A stretch of DNA of 64,000 nucleotides from Ciona savignyi (Eukaryota > Chordata > Ascidiacea > Phlebobranchia > Cionidae): contig CH003267.1 of NCBI GenBank assembly GCA_000149265.1, positions 1,260,511 through 1,324,510 of the forward strand. Direction: 5' to 3'. The notes under the pieces were generated by a model, which saw only the letters and a program-made list of their open reading frames with translations, had not been told where the DNA came from and made no database searches. The stretch's first letter is position 1. Each line of letters begins with the position of its first letter. Shown in pieces: positions 20,073-33,502 of the stretch. A program made the translations under genes and the position numbers.

Positions 20073-23000
20073 TCATTAATTTAATTTGTGTATTGATATT
20101 TATCATTTTTACAATTTATCATTTATTATATTTCATTTTATTACATCTCTCTGTGCATTGAATTGAAATCATATCTAGAAAATCGATTTTTACTGAAATT
20201 TTCAAACAAACTTACAATTTAAACTGCTATTCAATGCGTTTAACTGCCCCATGTCTAGTTCCCACTGTGTTGTGTTGCAATACAATAGAAAACCAAATTG
20301 TGGTGTAATCATTGTATTTGAAGCCAGAGTCAAGTCTTTTACATGTCAGGTCAAGTCCAAGACAATTTAAGTCTTCTAAATATAACTCAAGTTTTGGTAA
20401 AACGTAATTCACCGGGAAGTTAAGTAAAGTATCTAACTTACTTTAATTGTTGCGCGTGATCTGCATTAAACAACATAATCTATACACTTAAGTGTACAGA
20501 CGACTATAGAGTGTTTTTAATACTTCAAGTACAGTGAAGAATAAGAGTCAGATGTATGTTCAATGTGAGTTTAGTTCAAACAAGGTTTTGATATCGTTAC
20601 CACCCATTGGGAATTATGAATGAAGACAGTGTTAGCCCGGCATTTACAGTGATAATATCACCAAGAAAAATATTGACGGAGATTTCTATATAATTTATCT
20701 TGAATTGTCGTTCCGATTTTTAATATTCATTTCACAAAAGTTTTGCAAATGGAATGGCAAATACAATATAATAAAAGTGGGACGCTTTCAAAGAGATGGT
20801 AGTTTAGATGTGAGATCGGCATTTAATCAATCAAACAAAGGTACTATGTAAAGTCTGGCACTAATCAATCAAAACTGATAGCAATCCTCATATCTATAGA
20901 CCATACTGGCACAGAACTAACATTTTGAATACACCACGCCCAGAAAATAAATTTTAACTACAAAGTCCATGTATATTAAGATGAGCTAGGCAAAGAACAT
21001 ATACCTTGACCGTTTTTGTTTGTTGGCTAGTCTATTAGCAGCCATATTATTTGCCTAGAACTTCAAAGGAGCAGCAGAAAAAACAAAGAAATTTGATCCG
21101 AATTCAGTCTACAAAATTACTTGAACCCTGAACTTTTTGAAAGAAATAAGATATCTATGTTGAAAAGTCATCAATCACTAAGCCATCACGCCATATTTCA
21201 TTAACACCTTGGAAACTTGACTTTAATTTTATCTGGAAACGTCGGAAACCAAATATCCCGTAGTAAAGCAATTTACAAAAAAATGCACAAACAATACAAA
21301 ATTTCGTTGGTTGATGTGTAGAAAACCTAAATTAAGTTAATATAAACAAATCGCATACACCCATTTACACTTTTCTATTTTGTACGCTACTGTCACTCAC
21401 GGCTGAGCGAACATCCTAAATTAAATAACGTCGTTGTTGTTTAGCTTTAGTTACATAGTAATGTGTACATGTCCAATGGATGTCGTCTAACCAGAGACAG
21501 AGAGAGAGAGTGTCTCTTACAAATAAGTTATTTTACAATACCACAACAACAACGGAGTTCAATTACAATTTCCCACTGCACTCTATCATGCGTGAAGTTT
21601 TATTCCTGACTGACGCTCAGTGGTAGAAGCTGTAAATACCAAGGTATTTTAGGTTAAAAATACGAAGTAACAATATCACACCCAATAAACCCTAGTATAC
21701 TTATACGGGTTGTACGATAAAACCCTAGTATACTTATACGGGTTAGTTTTTACGGGTATGGTTTGTTCCAGGGTAAACAACTAATATGAAACACGCGTTG
21801 TTATTTGTATAAAGGTCCCTGTTGATCATCGTAGGTAGAGCTATTTAGTGCTTAGCCTATAACGTCATATACGCCATTGTGTCACCAGGCACCATTAGGT
21901 AATTATTTAAAATTGAATCCGCTAAAACGTATGTTTGTAGACAAATCAACCATAAATAGTCACACCTGTCAAATAAAATCGTCCTAAAAGCTACTTGAGG
22001 TTTGGTTGACGTTTCAACGTTCTTTCGAGAAAACCCAAATAGTTTACCCACGAATTTTAATGGGTGCTCTCGGATCATTTTCCAAACGTAAAAGACACCT
22101 CTATCTGTTTACACAGCGCAGATAAATTGTCCAAGTCAACAGTAGAGCTGCTTGCCCAGGTGCCAACTCGATTCAGCACCTGGCAGAATCACAGAATCGT
22201 TTTACACAAAATCACTTTGGCTGGAAATGAACATCTTTCCGCGTCGGTGGGAAATGGTTAATTCGTCAACGTTTATCAACCCAGACCCACCATGGGACAA
22301 AAACTCTTGGTTACGGTATACAATTCACACTGCGTTATTGGGTGAGCGGAATGTTCGTAATAAAGACTTACTAACACAACAGCGCATATAATGTAAAACA
22401 TAAATACATTATGCCTAAATACTACATTATTTATACGCCATCGAATAATACGGAAATAAAATCCATCACCGCTCATCAATTTGAACAAAGGTTCCATTTC
22501 GTTTTTTGGTTTAATTTGGTTACGTTGATTTAGAAATCGCTCTTGTTTTGCATTCGAATTATTCTTTAATTTGGCGACTTAAGACTACTGTCGAATTTAT
22601 TTTGTATCAATCTAGTTTTCGATTTTGTTTTCCATTTTCCGAAAAGAAAATCCGAATTTTTAGTTTTCCATCTTTTGAAATGTATATACATTCTCGTGTT
22701 ACAGTTGCTGTCCACCAACAAGAAATTAATTAGTTGCCATGTCTACAAATAAACGCCGTTATTCTAGAGCAATTATATTACGAAACATAGACACGGTGAA
22801 GTGATTAATACTATTCATATTTTTGTTTTGTATATTAAACCAGTTATTTATCATACAGATTGTATTTCAATTAGATCCTGATGAGGTCAATTATAATTAA
22901 TGGAAAAACTAGTATATCTTACATAATGTGTCCACTGTTATGCATGCAATTTCGTCGATTTGTATTTACCATCGTTATTGTTTCAGTCGATTATCTTATC

Positions 23001-24073
23001 CTTCATCACTAACATAACTTTAGGAACAACATAACGTAAATCAGTAGGAATTCAAACGTTAGTACGTGCGTCATAGTTTACACGAGCGCCTGAATGAGCC
23101 ATAAAATTACAAATTCTTCATCGTACCGTACATTTGATATATGGCTTTGAAAGAGCTACCAATTTATGCAGCTATAGAATACGATTTTACTGCCTTGTGG
23201 ACACAAAAGTAAGGAGAGCGACATTTTTCGCCTTTGATACGCGATGAACGTTATTTAAGCTTGTGTTTATTGCTTAGCAAACAAATGCCAACAGGTAAAG
23301 TAGTTGTACAACAAATGATAAGGCTTACAGCCGTCTATGTTTGAGCAAACGTGTTTGACTTTAATCCATCGGTGGCTCAAAGCAACGGTTCCTTCCGTAT
23401 CTTTGATCGTGGGTTGTGTGCATGGAGTCTTAACTCTCCGTTCTATAAGTCGCCTCGATTGAATGCAAATCAGACTCGACGATTGACCTCAAACAAATAG
23501 GAAAACTACCTTTACAAGTGTTTATTGTAGAAGTTGTCATGTTTTCCTCGGTTTTGGGTAGAGTTTAACTAATTGCGGTAAGCTGCTTTATATTACCCGG
23601 TTGTGTGATGTGTTTTTATAACTTACAAGTTTCAACGATTAGTTCTTGGTCGTTATTTACACCTCGAACAGCAACCGTATATACAATAGCTAAAACTTGT
23701 AACATATAAAAAGTAAACGACGTCGTTAACATATAACACGGTTAGTAAACTATTCTTATGCTTTATTCATACTTGCTGTAGTTGAGGATACTACCTGTGT
23801 ATTTGCGCCACAAGTCCGACTTATCAATACATATGGTGGTGGGTTCAAATCACAGCGTGTGTGCACACGTCATCGTACCACATAATGAGACGATAAGTGA
23901 ACCTTTGTCAGTTAATAAACACCACTGTTCGTAATAATTAGCGAAGAGTTCATCAGTTAATGAATTCGTGACGTCATTGTTGGACGTAAAATATTCCCAT
24001 GCTGTGTCACGTGAATAAAATTGGTCACATTCTGCGCATAATAGGTCATGGTTGACATGAGTGGATGGTTAAT
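20073..24073. other. Spacer between the convergent FoxD genes, left part
   Basis: 3' flank of FoxD copy 1 followed by AT-rich DNA without a supported gene. Seen inside: a tandem repeat of aaaccctagtatacttatac at about 21686-21745, and an inverted CCAGGTGC/GCACCTGG pair at 22156-22163 and 22176-22183 containing E-boxes. The open frames at 21857-22497 lack splice or composition support. No match to the arms. Confidence 0.5.
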
Positions 24074-24420
24074 AAGCACATCACCTGTTCATCTGCGCCA
24101 CATTTATAAAGTATCAATCATACATACTTCTGCACACATCAACCCTGTTAAGCACATCACCTGTCTATCTGCGCCACATTTATAAAATCCCGATCATACA
24201 TACTTGTGTACAAATCAAGCTTGATAATCCCACCACCTGTTCATCTGCGCCACATTTCCAAAATCCCAATCATACATACTTGTGTACAAATCAACCTTGA
24301 TAAGCACATCACCTGTCCATTTGCGCCACATTTATAAAATCCCAATCATATATACTTGTGCCCAAATTAACCTTGATAAGCACATTACCTTTCTATCCGC
24401 GCCAAATGTCTCAAACCAAT
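24074..24420 (+). repeat. 76-bp minisatellite, about 4.5 units
   Basis: Units begin at 24074, 24150, 24226, 24302 and 24378, each exactly 76 bp apart. The typical unit runs aagcacatcacctgt, catctgcgccacattt, ataaaatcccaatcatac, atacttgtgtacaaatcaac, cttgat. Single diverged units are scattered through both arms (4320-4440, 36065-36225, and gcgccacctg islands near 4600, 6890, 30510, 35490, 37320 and 40005). Confidence 0.85.
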
Positions 24421-24447
24421 ATATTTGCACACAATCCAATATAACTA

Positions 24448-24956
24448 CAGTGGAACCCCGCTTGACGACCACCTCGATAACACGACCACCTCATTATCAG
24501 GACCACTGCAGTACGATCCCAAATAATTTACTATGGTAATGCATTGCATTCTGTTTCAATAAAGCGACCACCCCCGCGGTTTCCAGACCACGACCGCCAT
24601 ATTTTGGTCCAAAACTTCAAATTTAACTCCGCTTAGGTGACCAAACGGGCTAAATAATAAGCCTTTGTTACCAAAATAATAAGGTTAAATTTATTTTATG
24701 ATGAAAACAATAAGAAAATTGTGGCAAACAGGACTGACTTTTACAAGAGAAATTTCAGTACTAACAGTTGTTTAAATTTATTCTGCAGTATTTAATAAAA
24801 ATAATGGCATTTGGTGAAAATTTAGTAAAAATGCAGACGGTTAAGCTGCATATGACGACAACATGCTGCAAATCAAAATTCACTAACACGACCACCCCGA
24901 TAACGCGACCGCTTGATAACGGTCCCGTAGGTGGTCAGGTAAGCGGGGTTCCACTG
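24448..24956. mobile_element. Pogo/Tc1-type MITE, 509 bp
   Basis: Ends are CAGTGGAACCCCGCTT and its complement, flanked by TA on both sides (24446-24447, 24957-24958). Subterminal repeats of the form cgaccacctcgataacacga occur at both ends. No transposase frame; non-autonomous. Confidence 0.8.
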
Positions 24957-26426
24957 TATGCGTAAACTGTCAATATCGGAAATCCCAGGCGATAAATTCC
25001 TAACGAGCCAAGCGACAAAACCAAACAACAGTAACAAGGCCTCACTGTTATAGGCATTGAATATTGCCGCTTACACTTCATTATTCACAGATGTGGATTG
25101 TTAAGCGGGAAAGAATGTGAAATTGACTTTGAATAACCGTATTCAAACAAACTTCTGTTAGAAAAGAATTTTCACCTAAACTTGAACAATAGCTATCCAT
25201 ATTCAAGTCGAAATGTTAATAACACTGACTTGGAAGTTTATACGCCTATTGTGTTGCGCTCTTTGAAATACCTGCATTTTGGAGCGATGATATAAAGAAA
25301 CTATTCAAAGCTTCGGAAATTACAGCTTCGTTTACGGTCGGGCGAAGTTTATTGCTAAATAAAGTTTTCACTGCGTATTTGCTCGGTTTAAATTCCTGTG
25401 GTCGTAATTTCGACGCTAATGTGAAGCACAATCGAATCCATATATATATATCTGCGTTTCCTATGCATATAGTTGCCTGGATTATAACAGTTGGTGGGTA
25501 AACAGTATATTTGCCAGGATTGACATTGACGATTAAACGATCCATTAAATATCACATTTTTCAGCAGTTACTAGAAACGCCCAGTAATGTGCATATAGCA
25601 GTTGAAAATTTGTACAAAGCGTGTACCGGTTTGCGTGTTCCGGCTAGCGTTACAACGAGTAGCGGAATCCGTGACGTTTTGAAATTATGGGGGAAACACT
25701 ATTCAGATACGAAACTGCAATTAAACTTAACGCTTGGTGAACAGATTGTCTGGCAAGCTTGTTTTGACTTATGCGTCCTAAGTACGGTCGTGTGGCCAAA
25801 TGGTTAACCGATACATATAGGCTACCTACTCCTGTACAAAAACGGCAAGAGTAACATAAAAGGCCCGGGTTCAAAACTTAGCTCGGTAAAAAAACGTCTA
25901 GGGTCAAAGGCAAAGCACGTGTGCCCCTGCCCTTTCTATATATAGGCAAACAATCAGCATATGTGATAGCACAAGATCTACAATCCTTAGATTCTTAATA
26001 TTTAGCCTTTCGCCAAACGGTTTCCACAGCTTAAAGAGAAAACACAATAACAACCAAATTTGGCATTTGAACATTTTGTATTATTTCAAGGAACAAAACA
26101 CATGGAAACGGGAAAAACAACAAGACGCCATGCACAAGTATTGTGTATAGACAGTGTAGGTTGACATTGCGGAATGGATACTGCATATAACCGACGTAAT
26201 CTCAGCGGAACATGGCAGTGAAGAAATTTCAGTTTTATAGGAGTTTAGTGCTTCGCTGAGAGGGAAAAAGTACGGTGATTGAAGAATTTGCAAAATTGGG
26301 AGATTTAATTTGATGCATCGTAAAAAAAAGTTAGAAATAAATTACAGTCTGGATCTTTTATGAAAATTAAAAAAAATCTTATTGTTTTACCGTCATCTTT
26401 CGAAAAAATAAAATTTGAATTTTTTT
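24957..26426. other. Spacer between the convergent FoxD genes, right part
   Basis: No supported gene. At about 25782-25900 lies a single tRNA-like SINE (gtgtggccaaatggttaacc, then gggttcaaaac and cggtaaaaa). Frames at 25246-25807 are open on both strands but lack splice signals. 3' UTR of FoxD copy 2 probably occupies the right end. Confidence 0.5.
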
Positions 26427-28238
26427 TCAAGTTCTACCGAAACATGACCATCCAGCTAATGGCGGAAGTAAACCTGCCGCTGAGAGCGCACTTAACTGCT
26501 GAGCAGATTGGCTGATTGAGGGGTTTGGTAAGTAACCATGGCTTTGTGGGTACATTCGTGAGTTGAGCGCCATGTTGTATGAAAGCATCGGGTTCATCGG
26601 GTTGCTCATGACCGGGAAATGAGGCTGCGAGGTCGGCAGAGGAGGGGACAGTGACTCGGTCGGAGAAGCTGAACTTCGCGACGATGCGAAGTTAGTTTCG
26701 CGCGTTTCTTTGGGATTTCCTGTCTCCGGATGAAACAGTTTTTGATCCCCGGAGTATTTGGGGGTGGAAGTGACGCAAGGACCGAATCTTGGAAGATCCT
26801 TGGACTTCCCCAGAGGAGAAACCGGGATTTCGGAGGAGGGTGAGGGAGGCGGGGATCTTCCGGATGTTGCGGACTTCCCGATCAATGATTCGATGGAGAA
26901 AGGAGAATTGCGTGGAAGTTTCTTCGCTTGGCTGGATTCCCTGACCGATTGCAGCGCATTGGCGAAGTTGGTTGCTTGGATCCTCGCTTCTGTGTTGATC
27001 GTTGGATTGCACGGGAAGGATTGGGGGAAGAGGTTGTTGTGCGCTAATCTCGATGAACCGAACGCCAAGAACGCAGCTTGTCTGTTGCTCAGTTCATGCG
27101 CTGGTAGCAGTGGTACATGTGCTGGTAGGGGGTTCATGTATGCGTATGGATTCATCGCCATGATTGCTGCTTGTTGTAGTCCGTATGGCCGACCGTAGGG
27201 GTTCGCTGCATTCATATCTCGGAACGGATCTCTCTGGGGCCGTTTGAACCTCTTTCGTCGTCGAAGGAAGGACCCATTATCGAACATATCTTCCGCCTCT
27301 GGGTCCATCGCCCAGTAATTCCCTTTGCCCGGGTTGCCGGGTTCACGCGCGATTTTCACGAAGCAGTCGTTGAGCGAGAGGTTGTGTCGGATCGAGTTCT
27401 GCCACGCAGGGAACTTCTCTTTGTAATAAGGGAAGCGGTTCATTATGAAGTCACAGATTCCGCTCAACGTCAACTTCTTGTCAGGCGACTGTAGAATGGC
27501 CATTGTTATAAGCGCGATGTACGAATACGGCGGCTTCACGTTGGTCTTCGATTCCTTCGAATAATCTTCCATTTCGACCAGCATCGCCGCTTTCTCTCTG
27601 CTTTCGTCACTTGACGTCATCGGGGGGTTTCCCTCAGACGAGAGTGGTGACGTAGAGCGTTCATCTCCAGTCGGTGATTTCGGGGACCAACTTTGTGGGA
27701 ACGACCCCGCCACAAACGGGGCTGGAGAGGGAAGTGACGTCACGTCTACGTAGGTGTCGTTCGACGCTGGAAGGAAAAAATAAAAATTAATTCTGTGACG
27801 TTTCAACGTTGTCGATGTTTTGACAACTCCGAACACAAAGTTAATAGTTGAACGGACGATTAACATAAATAACCAACCGAAATAACCGGACGAAACAAAA
27901 TTATTACTGTCATCTAATCTTGTATTCCAACGTCAGTAAAATGCGGATTCTTTATTCGATTATAAATCGTTCTTACCTGGCGCGGTTGGTGCTTTAGCTG
28001 CAGAAGCTTGAACTTTTTCGTGCATTTGTTCAACTGCGTTTCTCATGCATTCTATTGCCGACATCTCGTTTCTAACCACTGGGCGTTGGTAAGGTTTGGC
28101 CGGGATTGGCGACCTTGATTCCCGCTGTCTATGTCGAATCGGTCCCGATGATTTCCACAAAATGGCGTCGGCTTGGGTGCTCATCACTGCTTGTTTAACG
28201 TGGCTTGTTTTATATTCTATACAAGAGTCCACAGTCAT
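26427..28238 (-). CDS. FoxD: Forkhead transcription factor FoxD, copy 2 (533 aa, 2 exons)
   Basis: Exon 1 is 28238-27977 and exon 2 is 27766-26427, with the same splice sites as copy 1. The forkhead domain is identical in sequence to copy 1, and the eh1-type motif FSIESLIG is present. Up to the break there are only a few amino-acid differences (for example T6I, a G-to-A in the PFVxGSF segment, and D-to-V before EMEDYSKE). After HPETGN the C-terminus is unrelated to copy 1: Ser-rich, with [14 protein letters not shown] and ending [14 protein letters not shown]. Both tails look like genuine protein and not frameshift product. Role as for copy 1; the tails may change partner choice or stability. 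Confidence 0.95.
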
Positions 28239-28418
28239 CGTATGTCGGTATGAACAGGTAGGCGGTAACAGGAGTCAATATAACCAATTTCGTTTCCTTG
28301 CTTCTCCCGGCAACCGCCTTCTTCAGCGAATCCGAGAAATCTCGTGTTTGATATCAACAAGCAAAAATCCGTCCACACTTTATCACTGAGCAATCTAAAC
28401 ATGGAAAAAATGATTAAA

Positions 28419-28426
28419 CTTTGATC
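28419..28426 (-). promoter_or_regulatory. Promoter-proximal TCF-like site, FoxD copy 2
   Basis: CTTTGATC on the plus strand (GATCAAAG in the gene's direction), the mirror partner of 18147-18154. Confidence 0.4.
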
Positions 28427-28499
28427 AACTGGCAACGAAAATACTTTAAATAACCCGACAACGGGTATAACGCGGTAACACTAAAACCACGAAATTACG

Positions 28500-29410
28500 T
28501 ATGTTCCACAGTCTCTATGAATAAAATAAATTAAATTTCAAAATTTGTGAAACACTGAGTTAATAGTCTTTGAGAGACTAACTTTTTAAAACAATGATTG
28601 TTTAAATTTTCCAGACTAGTTTTTACGAACTAATAAATGTAACCAAAATGTCTTTAAATCGTCAAAAAAATAGATTTTAATATTAAAAACAGTCTGTAAA
28701 ATTATAACAGAAATAAAAGCAATTATGTTTTCAATGACGAAAAATTTTTAAGCTAATTAGAGAAAAGCTTTCAAAACGAAATGATGAGCAATCTTATGAA
28801 AAATGGCGCTTCACACAATATGAATGCGACGGTTTCTTGGCGGATTTTTAGTTGTAAATATTCGAAATAGACTCGGTGACTTAAATAAAAATGTGCAAAA
28901 CTTCTGTTAAGAACTCTCTTATATTTTTTCAGGAAACCTCAAACTATTGAATTAATTTTCTCTCTGTTGAAATTCCAATGTGTCTAATACTAAATGAGGT
29001 TACACGTTTAGGCAGCTCAACTAAACTAGATTTGTTCTGGTGATTGATTCCAATAACACTGCAATTCTGTTTTAAATTGGAGGTTAAATTTAATGCCAAA
29101 CTAATGCACCATCAGTAGCTCAGACTGCTGTACTATTTTAAGCTTGCCTGATAAAAATTACTAAAAACTTGTGAAAGCGTTTAATATGAAATTGTTTGAA
29201 TTAAAGGATATAAATTTTATTAAAGGGTGAAAACGTTAAAATAATTTCGAAATAAATTCTACTTGTGCTGGGGGTTCAACCTTGAAAGAAAATTAGTTGA
29301 GCTATAGCGAGCTTACTCTTTACTGCTTTGGGACAACCTGGAATATAGTGATATGAACTGTGTCTTAGCCTAGTGCGGTATTAACATTTAATGACGCCAT
29401 GTTTGATAAA
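28500..29410. other. Right-arm sequence without left-arm partner
   Basis: Between the promoter-proximal homology of FoxD copy 2 and the block at 29411-29742. AT-rich, with no supported gene and no match to 17400-18074. Confidence 0.45.
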
Positions 29411-29742
29411 TAGTTGTAATACTGGCCACCTCACTATAATTCCTATTAAGCTTAAATGCTGATTATATTCATCTGCTTCTCACAAGTTAAACCGATGCTG
29501 CGTTTAAACTGGTTGTTTCTCGTTGGAGTGAGAATCACAACTGATGCTTCTTGTGACCCGAGCTCTTTATTTATCCTGGCGCTGCGATAATCATCAAAAG
29601 ATCGGGACTCGCGACTCCGATCCGCCGACTTCAAACAAACCCGAAGCCCGCCGAATATTGGTTCGAGGCGTCGATAATATTTCACACGTCTTATCAATAA
29701 GCTAACCAACATCAGGCGAGCTAAACGCTAATCAAAGCTTTG
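29411..29742 (-). promoter_or_regulatory. Conserved block about 1.2 kb upstream of FoxD copy 2
   Basis: Mirror of 17061-17399, with the TCF core AATCAAAG at 29730-29737 and the TATA-like ggataaataaag. Both sides of the block fall off into sequence unique to each arm. Confidence 0.5.
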
Positions 29743-30590
29743 AAACTCCTGTACGTTGATTAACTTGGCCTTTAATGTGACTAAAACAAATACAAGGGCA
29801 CTGACAACACGCAATAAACAAACAAATTAAACTAAATCCAACTTAAAAGCAAAAAAAACGTTTACTGCTGGTACCGCCCTTAAGCTGCTGATTAATAACA
29901 ACCATTTCTACTTGTTGCATTATTTTTGGCAAAAATTATACAAAAACGGAACGTAAATAAACAATATTTTAGCTTAATTTATTATAAAATAAACAATTTA
30001 ATTATAACTTTAAAAATTTAAACTCAACGAGTTGCTGTACGAATTATGGTCTACATAATAAGCACATCATGCAAGGGAAACATATTATCCAAGTTCAGCA
30101 ATAAATAATTTGTACCACAGCCCACCTCGCAATGAGTGAACGAAGACTTCTCGAATCACCGCCCGCCAAGTGAGAACCGAGAGAAACTAGAAGAAAGCCC
30201 AATATACAACCACCACGCATTGCTGATGGTACAGCGTGTCTTATGGAATCGACATCAAATTGCGACGGAAAACCCATTGTTTGAATATGTTCATTACACA
30301 AAAATTATGAATTCGAATTCTTAATGTAATTTTAAAAGTGAAATATTTTTAGTTTTGAAAACTTAAAACAAATCGTTTGTTGCTATGGTAATAATAGCAA
30401 CCAAGCTTTGTAACTAAAAATTAAACACGATTTTCGGTTTTGGGGTGAGTGGCCAAACGAATTTGATAGCCAGGTGTACTTAAATTTGCTGGTGGAGCTC
30501 ATATCCATGTGGCGCTTGTACTCAGGTGGCGCTAATATCCAGGTACCGATGATATACAGGCGGTATAAAGTTTCGTGATCATTTTAACAC
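29743..30590. other. Right-arm spacer with gcgcc-type repeat fragments
   Basis: No gene. Near 30490-30570 there are short repeats related to the 76-bp unit (catgtggcgcttgtactc, caggtggcgctaatatcc). In the left arm this interval instead holds the extra element E copy. Confidence 0.45.
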
Positions 30591-30624
30591 CAAGTTTGAT
30601 TGCATTTCGTATCAGCGCGGCTTT

Positions 30625-30807
30625 GTAATCAAATCTGTTCGGCCGCGTTTTGATAATCTTGGAAGTTTGTCGACTTGTCCTTAATCAGGAATCAAAGTCA
30701 ACTGTCAACGTGAGTATTGATCAAAGACGGAAGATAATTTCGATTCGTCTTCCTTTTATCTTCGCTGTCAACAACTCACGTCATGACGTCATCATATAAA
30801 TATTATC
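30625..30807 (-). promoter_or_regulatory. Candidate Tcf/GATA enhancer of FoxD copy 2
   Basis: Mirror of 15899-16081, about 2.4 kb upstream of the minus-strand FoxD ATG. TCF cores lie at 30690-30697 (AATCAAAG) and 30719-30726 (GATCAAAG). GATA, CRE-like and Fox-type motifs are kept in the same order and spacing, apart from one single-base indel. Confidence 0.65.
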
Positions 30808-31124
30808 GCACAGTTGTCAATACACAAAGCGCGATTGATAGGATATGAAGCGATGGTTGTTGTACATCATACCGGTATAGTGGGTGTGATATTTTATACA
30901 GCGATATATTTCTTTCCAAAATATTTTGTTAGGAGTTAAGTCTATGTTGGGTGTCGGTTTTACTTAAATATACTTAATTCCATACAATGTAATTGATTAA
31001 AAACGAGGGATTATGACACATATAACTCGATGAAGACTACTTGGATGTGGGAAAGCATGTGGATTTTGTGGAATGTCTTAACTCCCTCATACTAGTGGTG
31101 AGGTTTCCGTAGCTTTCACGAAAG

Positions 31125-31320
31125 AATTTCCATTGAACATTAAACGTTGACAAAGCATATACAACGTTATTAGACCAACGCGATATGATTTATATAATAT
31201 TGGTACAACAATAAATAGCAACGCAGTATTAACGGTTCATTTTAACCAACCATAATCGGTAGGTGAATAGTATTTAAACTCGACTTCTGACCTTGATTAC
31301 GTCGCTTCAACGTGATAACT
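31125..31320 (+). repeat. Element E, right-arm copy
   Basis: Contains aaacgttgacaaagcat, the gcaacgcagtattaacgg tract, and cttctgaccttgattacgtc. Its position outside the conserved block 30625-30807 mirrors 15500-15690. Confidence 0.7.
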
Positions 31321-32313
31321 TAAAGTATTCCGATCCACTTTGAACCGAAAGCCTGACAAGTTACCGCACCTTAAACAGTGGATGGTCGTTAGTTGAATTC
31401 CATGCGCCCACGGATATACTTTGCACACTGATATTATATAAGATGTCCCCGTGCTCATAGTCCAGTTGCCACAGCTATTGCAGTATTGCTTTTGTCTTTA
31501 TATTTTGCAAGAAGCCCACAGGTTACCGGTCACGTAGCACCCGACAACCATCCCAAGTTGCTATTTATGTTTTCACGTTCAACCTGTCAATCAAACTCAC
31601 CCAGCCCAGCGTCGCCTCCCTTACACACAAACAATCCTCCAAACTTCAAAATCATTTATTTGTTACGGAAACCTTATGTTGTGTCTATATTCGCCCCAAT
31701 TCGGTTTGATTCTGATCGCCAGCGACCCGTTTCTCATGTTGACGGTTCGATATTTAATCCTGTCTACTTAATGCGTTTGTGTCATCGCATTTTCAAAGTC
31801 CGCCCCCGAAATCCGGTAGCAGATCAGTCTGATCACGTGACCCGTGGTGAAGCGTGACCAAACATCGGAGGACGGTCGCACGTGAAAATATCATTTATTT
31901 TATTCAACTAAATGTTTTCCTACGATGTGTCAATTACAATTTGACACCATATGCAAGCGTTTCCTATAAAAACATAAACTTTAATTTATTTTAAGCCGAG
32001 TTTTAAGGAATTCCTTCCACCAAAAAATGACAGGGACCAAAACTAAATATGGTTAAGAAAATATAATATATGGACGCCTCCGTAAAACTGTGCAAACTAA
32101 GACATTGGAAACTGAACATGGATTTGCAAACATTTTGCACCTGATCGGTGATGCCGCTGCAATAACTGGATTGGTTCTTACAAACACATTCATATTTACA
32201 TTGGCTTTGTTATTTACATTGGAAATATTTTATCGACACCACAGCTAGCCATAAGGTAGCGGTTATTGCTGGATATAAATACGACGAAAGGGAATAAGAA
32301 TAAGATATAAAAA
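31321..32313. other. Right-arm spacer
   Basis: A 123-codon plus-strand frame (31486-31857) is open but has no left-arm counterpart and no start or splice context I trust. A gatcacgtgaccc E-box-like site and a gggggcgg GC box lie near its 3' end. Nothing else supported. Confidence 0.35.
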
Positions 32314-32905
32314 TCATTCTTTGAATCGACGCAGAAAACGGGTCTTCCTGAAATTGAGTATAAACTGATACCGGTTATAAACATTTACAACCATCCACGG
32401 CTTTTGTGGCGGGATTGTTAATGTTCTGAGATTTCCTTTCAATTCCGTTAAACAAATTTCGAATCCATTATTTTTAACAGCTGTCGTAGCAAGGTTTATA
32501 GCTTGTGCACCTGGCGCAAATAAACCAACTCGGGAAGTGGAACGAACCTGGCGCGCTAGGTTCAATTGTCGGGTGCATCTCTTCATATTGGGACGTTTTC
32601 TAACTTGGTCTAGCTTCGATCCCATGACCATTGGGTCTCACTGCTATGTTTGTTTGTACATGATTCGGTGGTGTTAACCATTCGACCACAAACCACTTCG
32701 AGGATGTCCATGATTCGCTGTTGATTTCTGTGGACGATGATGCATCAATCGACATTTGTCCAACATTGGTGGATCGTCTCACAGCGTTCGCCCTCAGACT
32801 TGGTAGCTCAGTCAGAGTGTGAAGAGGTTTAACCACAATATTTGGCTTATAGTGTAGGACTATTATCATATCAATTGGACAATTATACAAATATGCAAAC
32901 ATCAT
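32314..32905 (-). pseudogene. Exon-like fragments split by a tRNA-like SINE, right copy
   Basis: Mirror of 11256-11613. The GTAAGT donor of the left copy is not preserved (here ttaacggaattgaaagg), and the frame reads on to 32314. This loss of a splice site supports decay of at least one copy. Confidence 0.35.
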
Positions 32906-33502
32906 TTCCTATCGAGACTCATAGAAATGAGGTCATCCAACCAGATGGTATCGGATGGGTCGTCGCCGACTAATTTGAAATAATTTTCAAGTTTATCTTC
33001 TCCGGTTGCGTCATTCTAACGAGGCAACGTTGTTTACCATGTCTCTCCAATAACCAGCACGTCACGTGACACCTGGTTTGTTTACTGTCGTCTGCAATCA
33101 CTCATCCGTGAAAATGTTGGTTTAATTTAACCCAATCACTTTTCGGGAAATTATTCGGCTTGAAATTAAGTAGATGGTATACAAACAATTATTTTTGTGT
33201 CGATTTTGAAAAGATTTTGTTTGGACAATATGAATTGGATTTTAGTGGAGAAAATGTATTTAGTTTGGTATTTCATCAGTTTTGTGATTTTTAATATTAT
33301 TATAAAATTAACATTTAGACTGAAATCTTGGATATTTTAACTTCTGAAAGTTTGAGTGTTTACCAAAATATGCTAATTTGACTCTCGGGTAATTTAAATC
33401 GCAGTTTCGATTAAGATTCTTGTCGTTATAATCGAGTTTGGTTAGCTGTGAACTAATTCAATGTGTTTCATGTTTGTATAAGAATCTCTTGTTTAATCTC
33501 AG

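Noticed and set aside
24074..24420. CRISPR-like array because of regular spacing
   Set aside because: The whole 76-bp period repeats without unique spacers, and the genome is animal; it is a minisatellite.
31486..31857. 123-codon frame upstream of FoxD copy 2
   Set aside because: No counterpart in the left arm, no plausible splice sites and no recognisable protein features.
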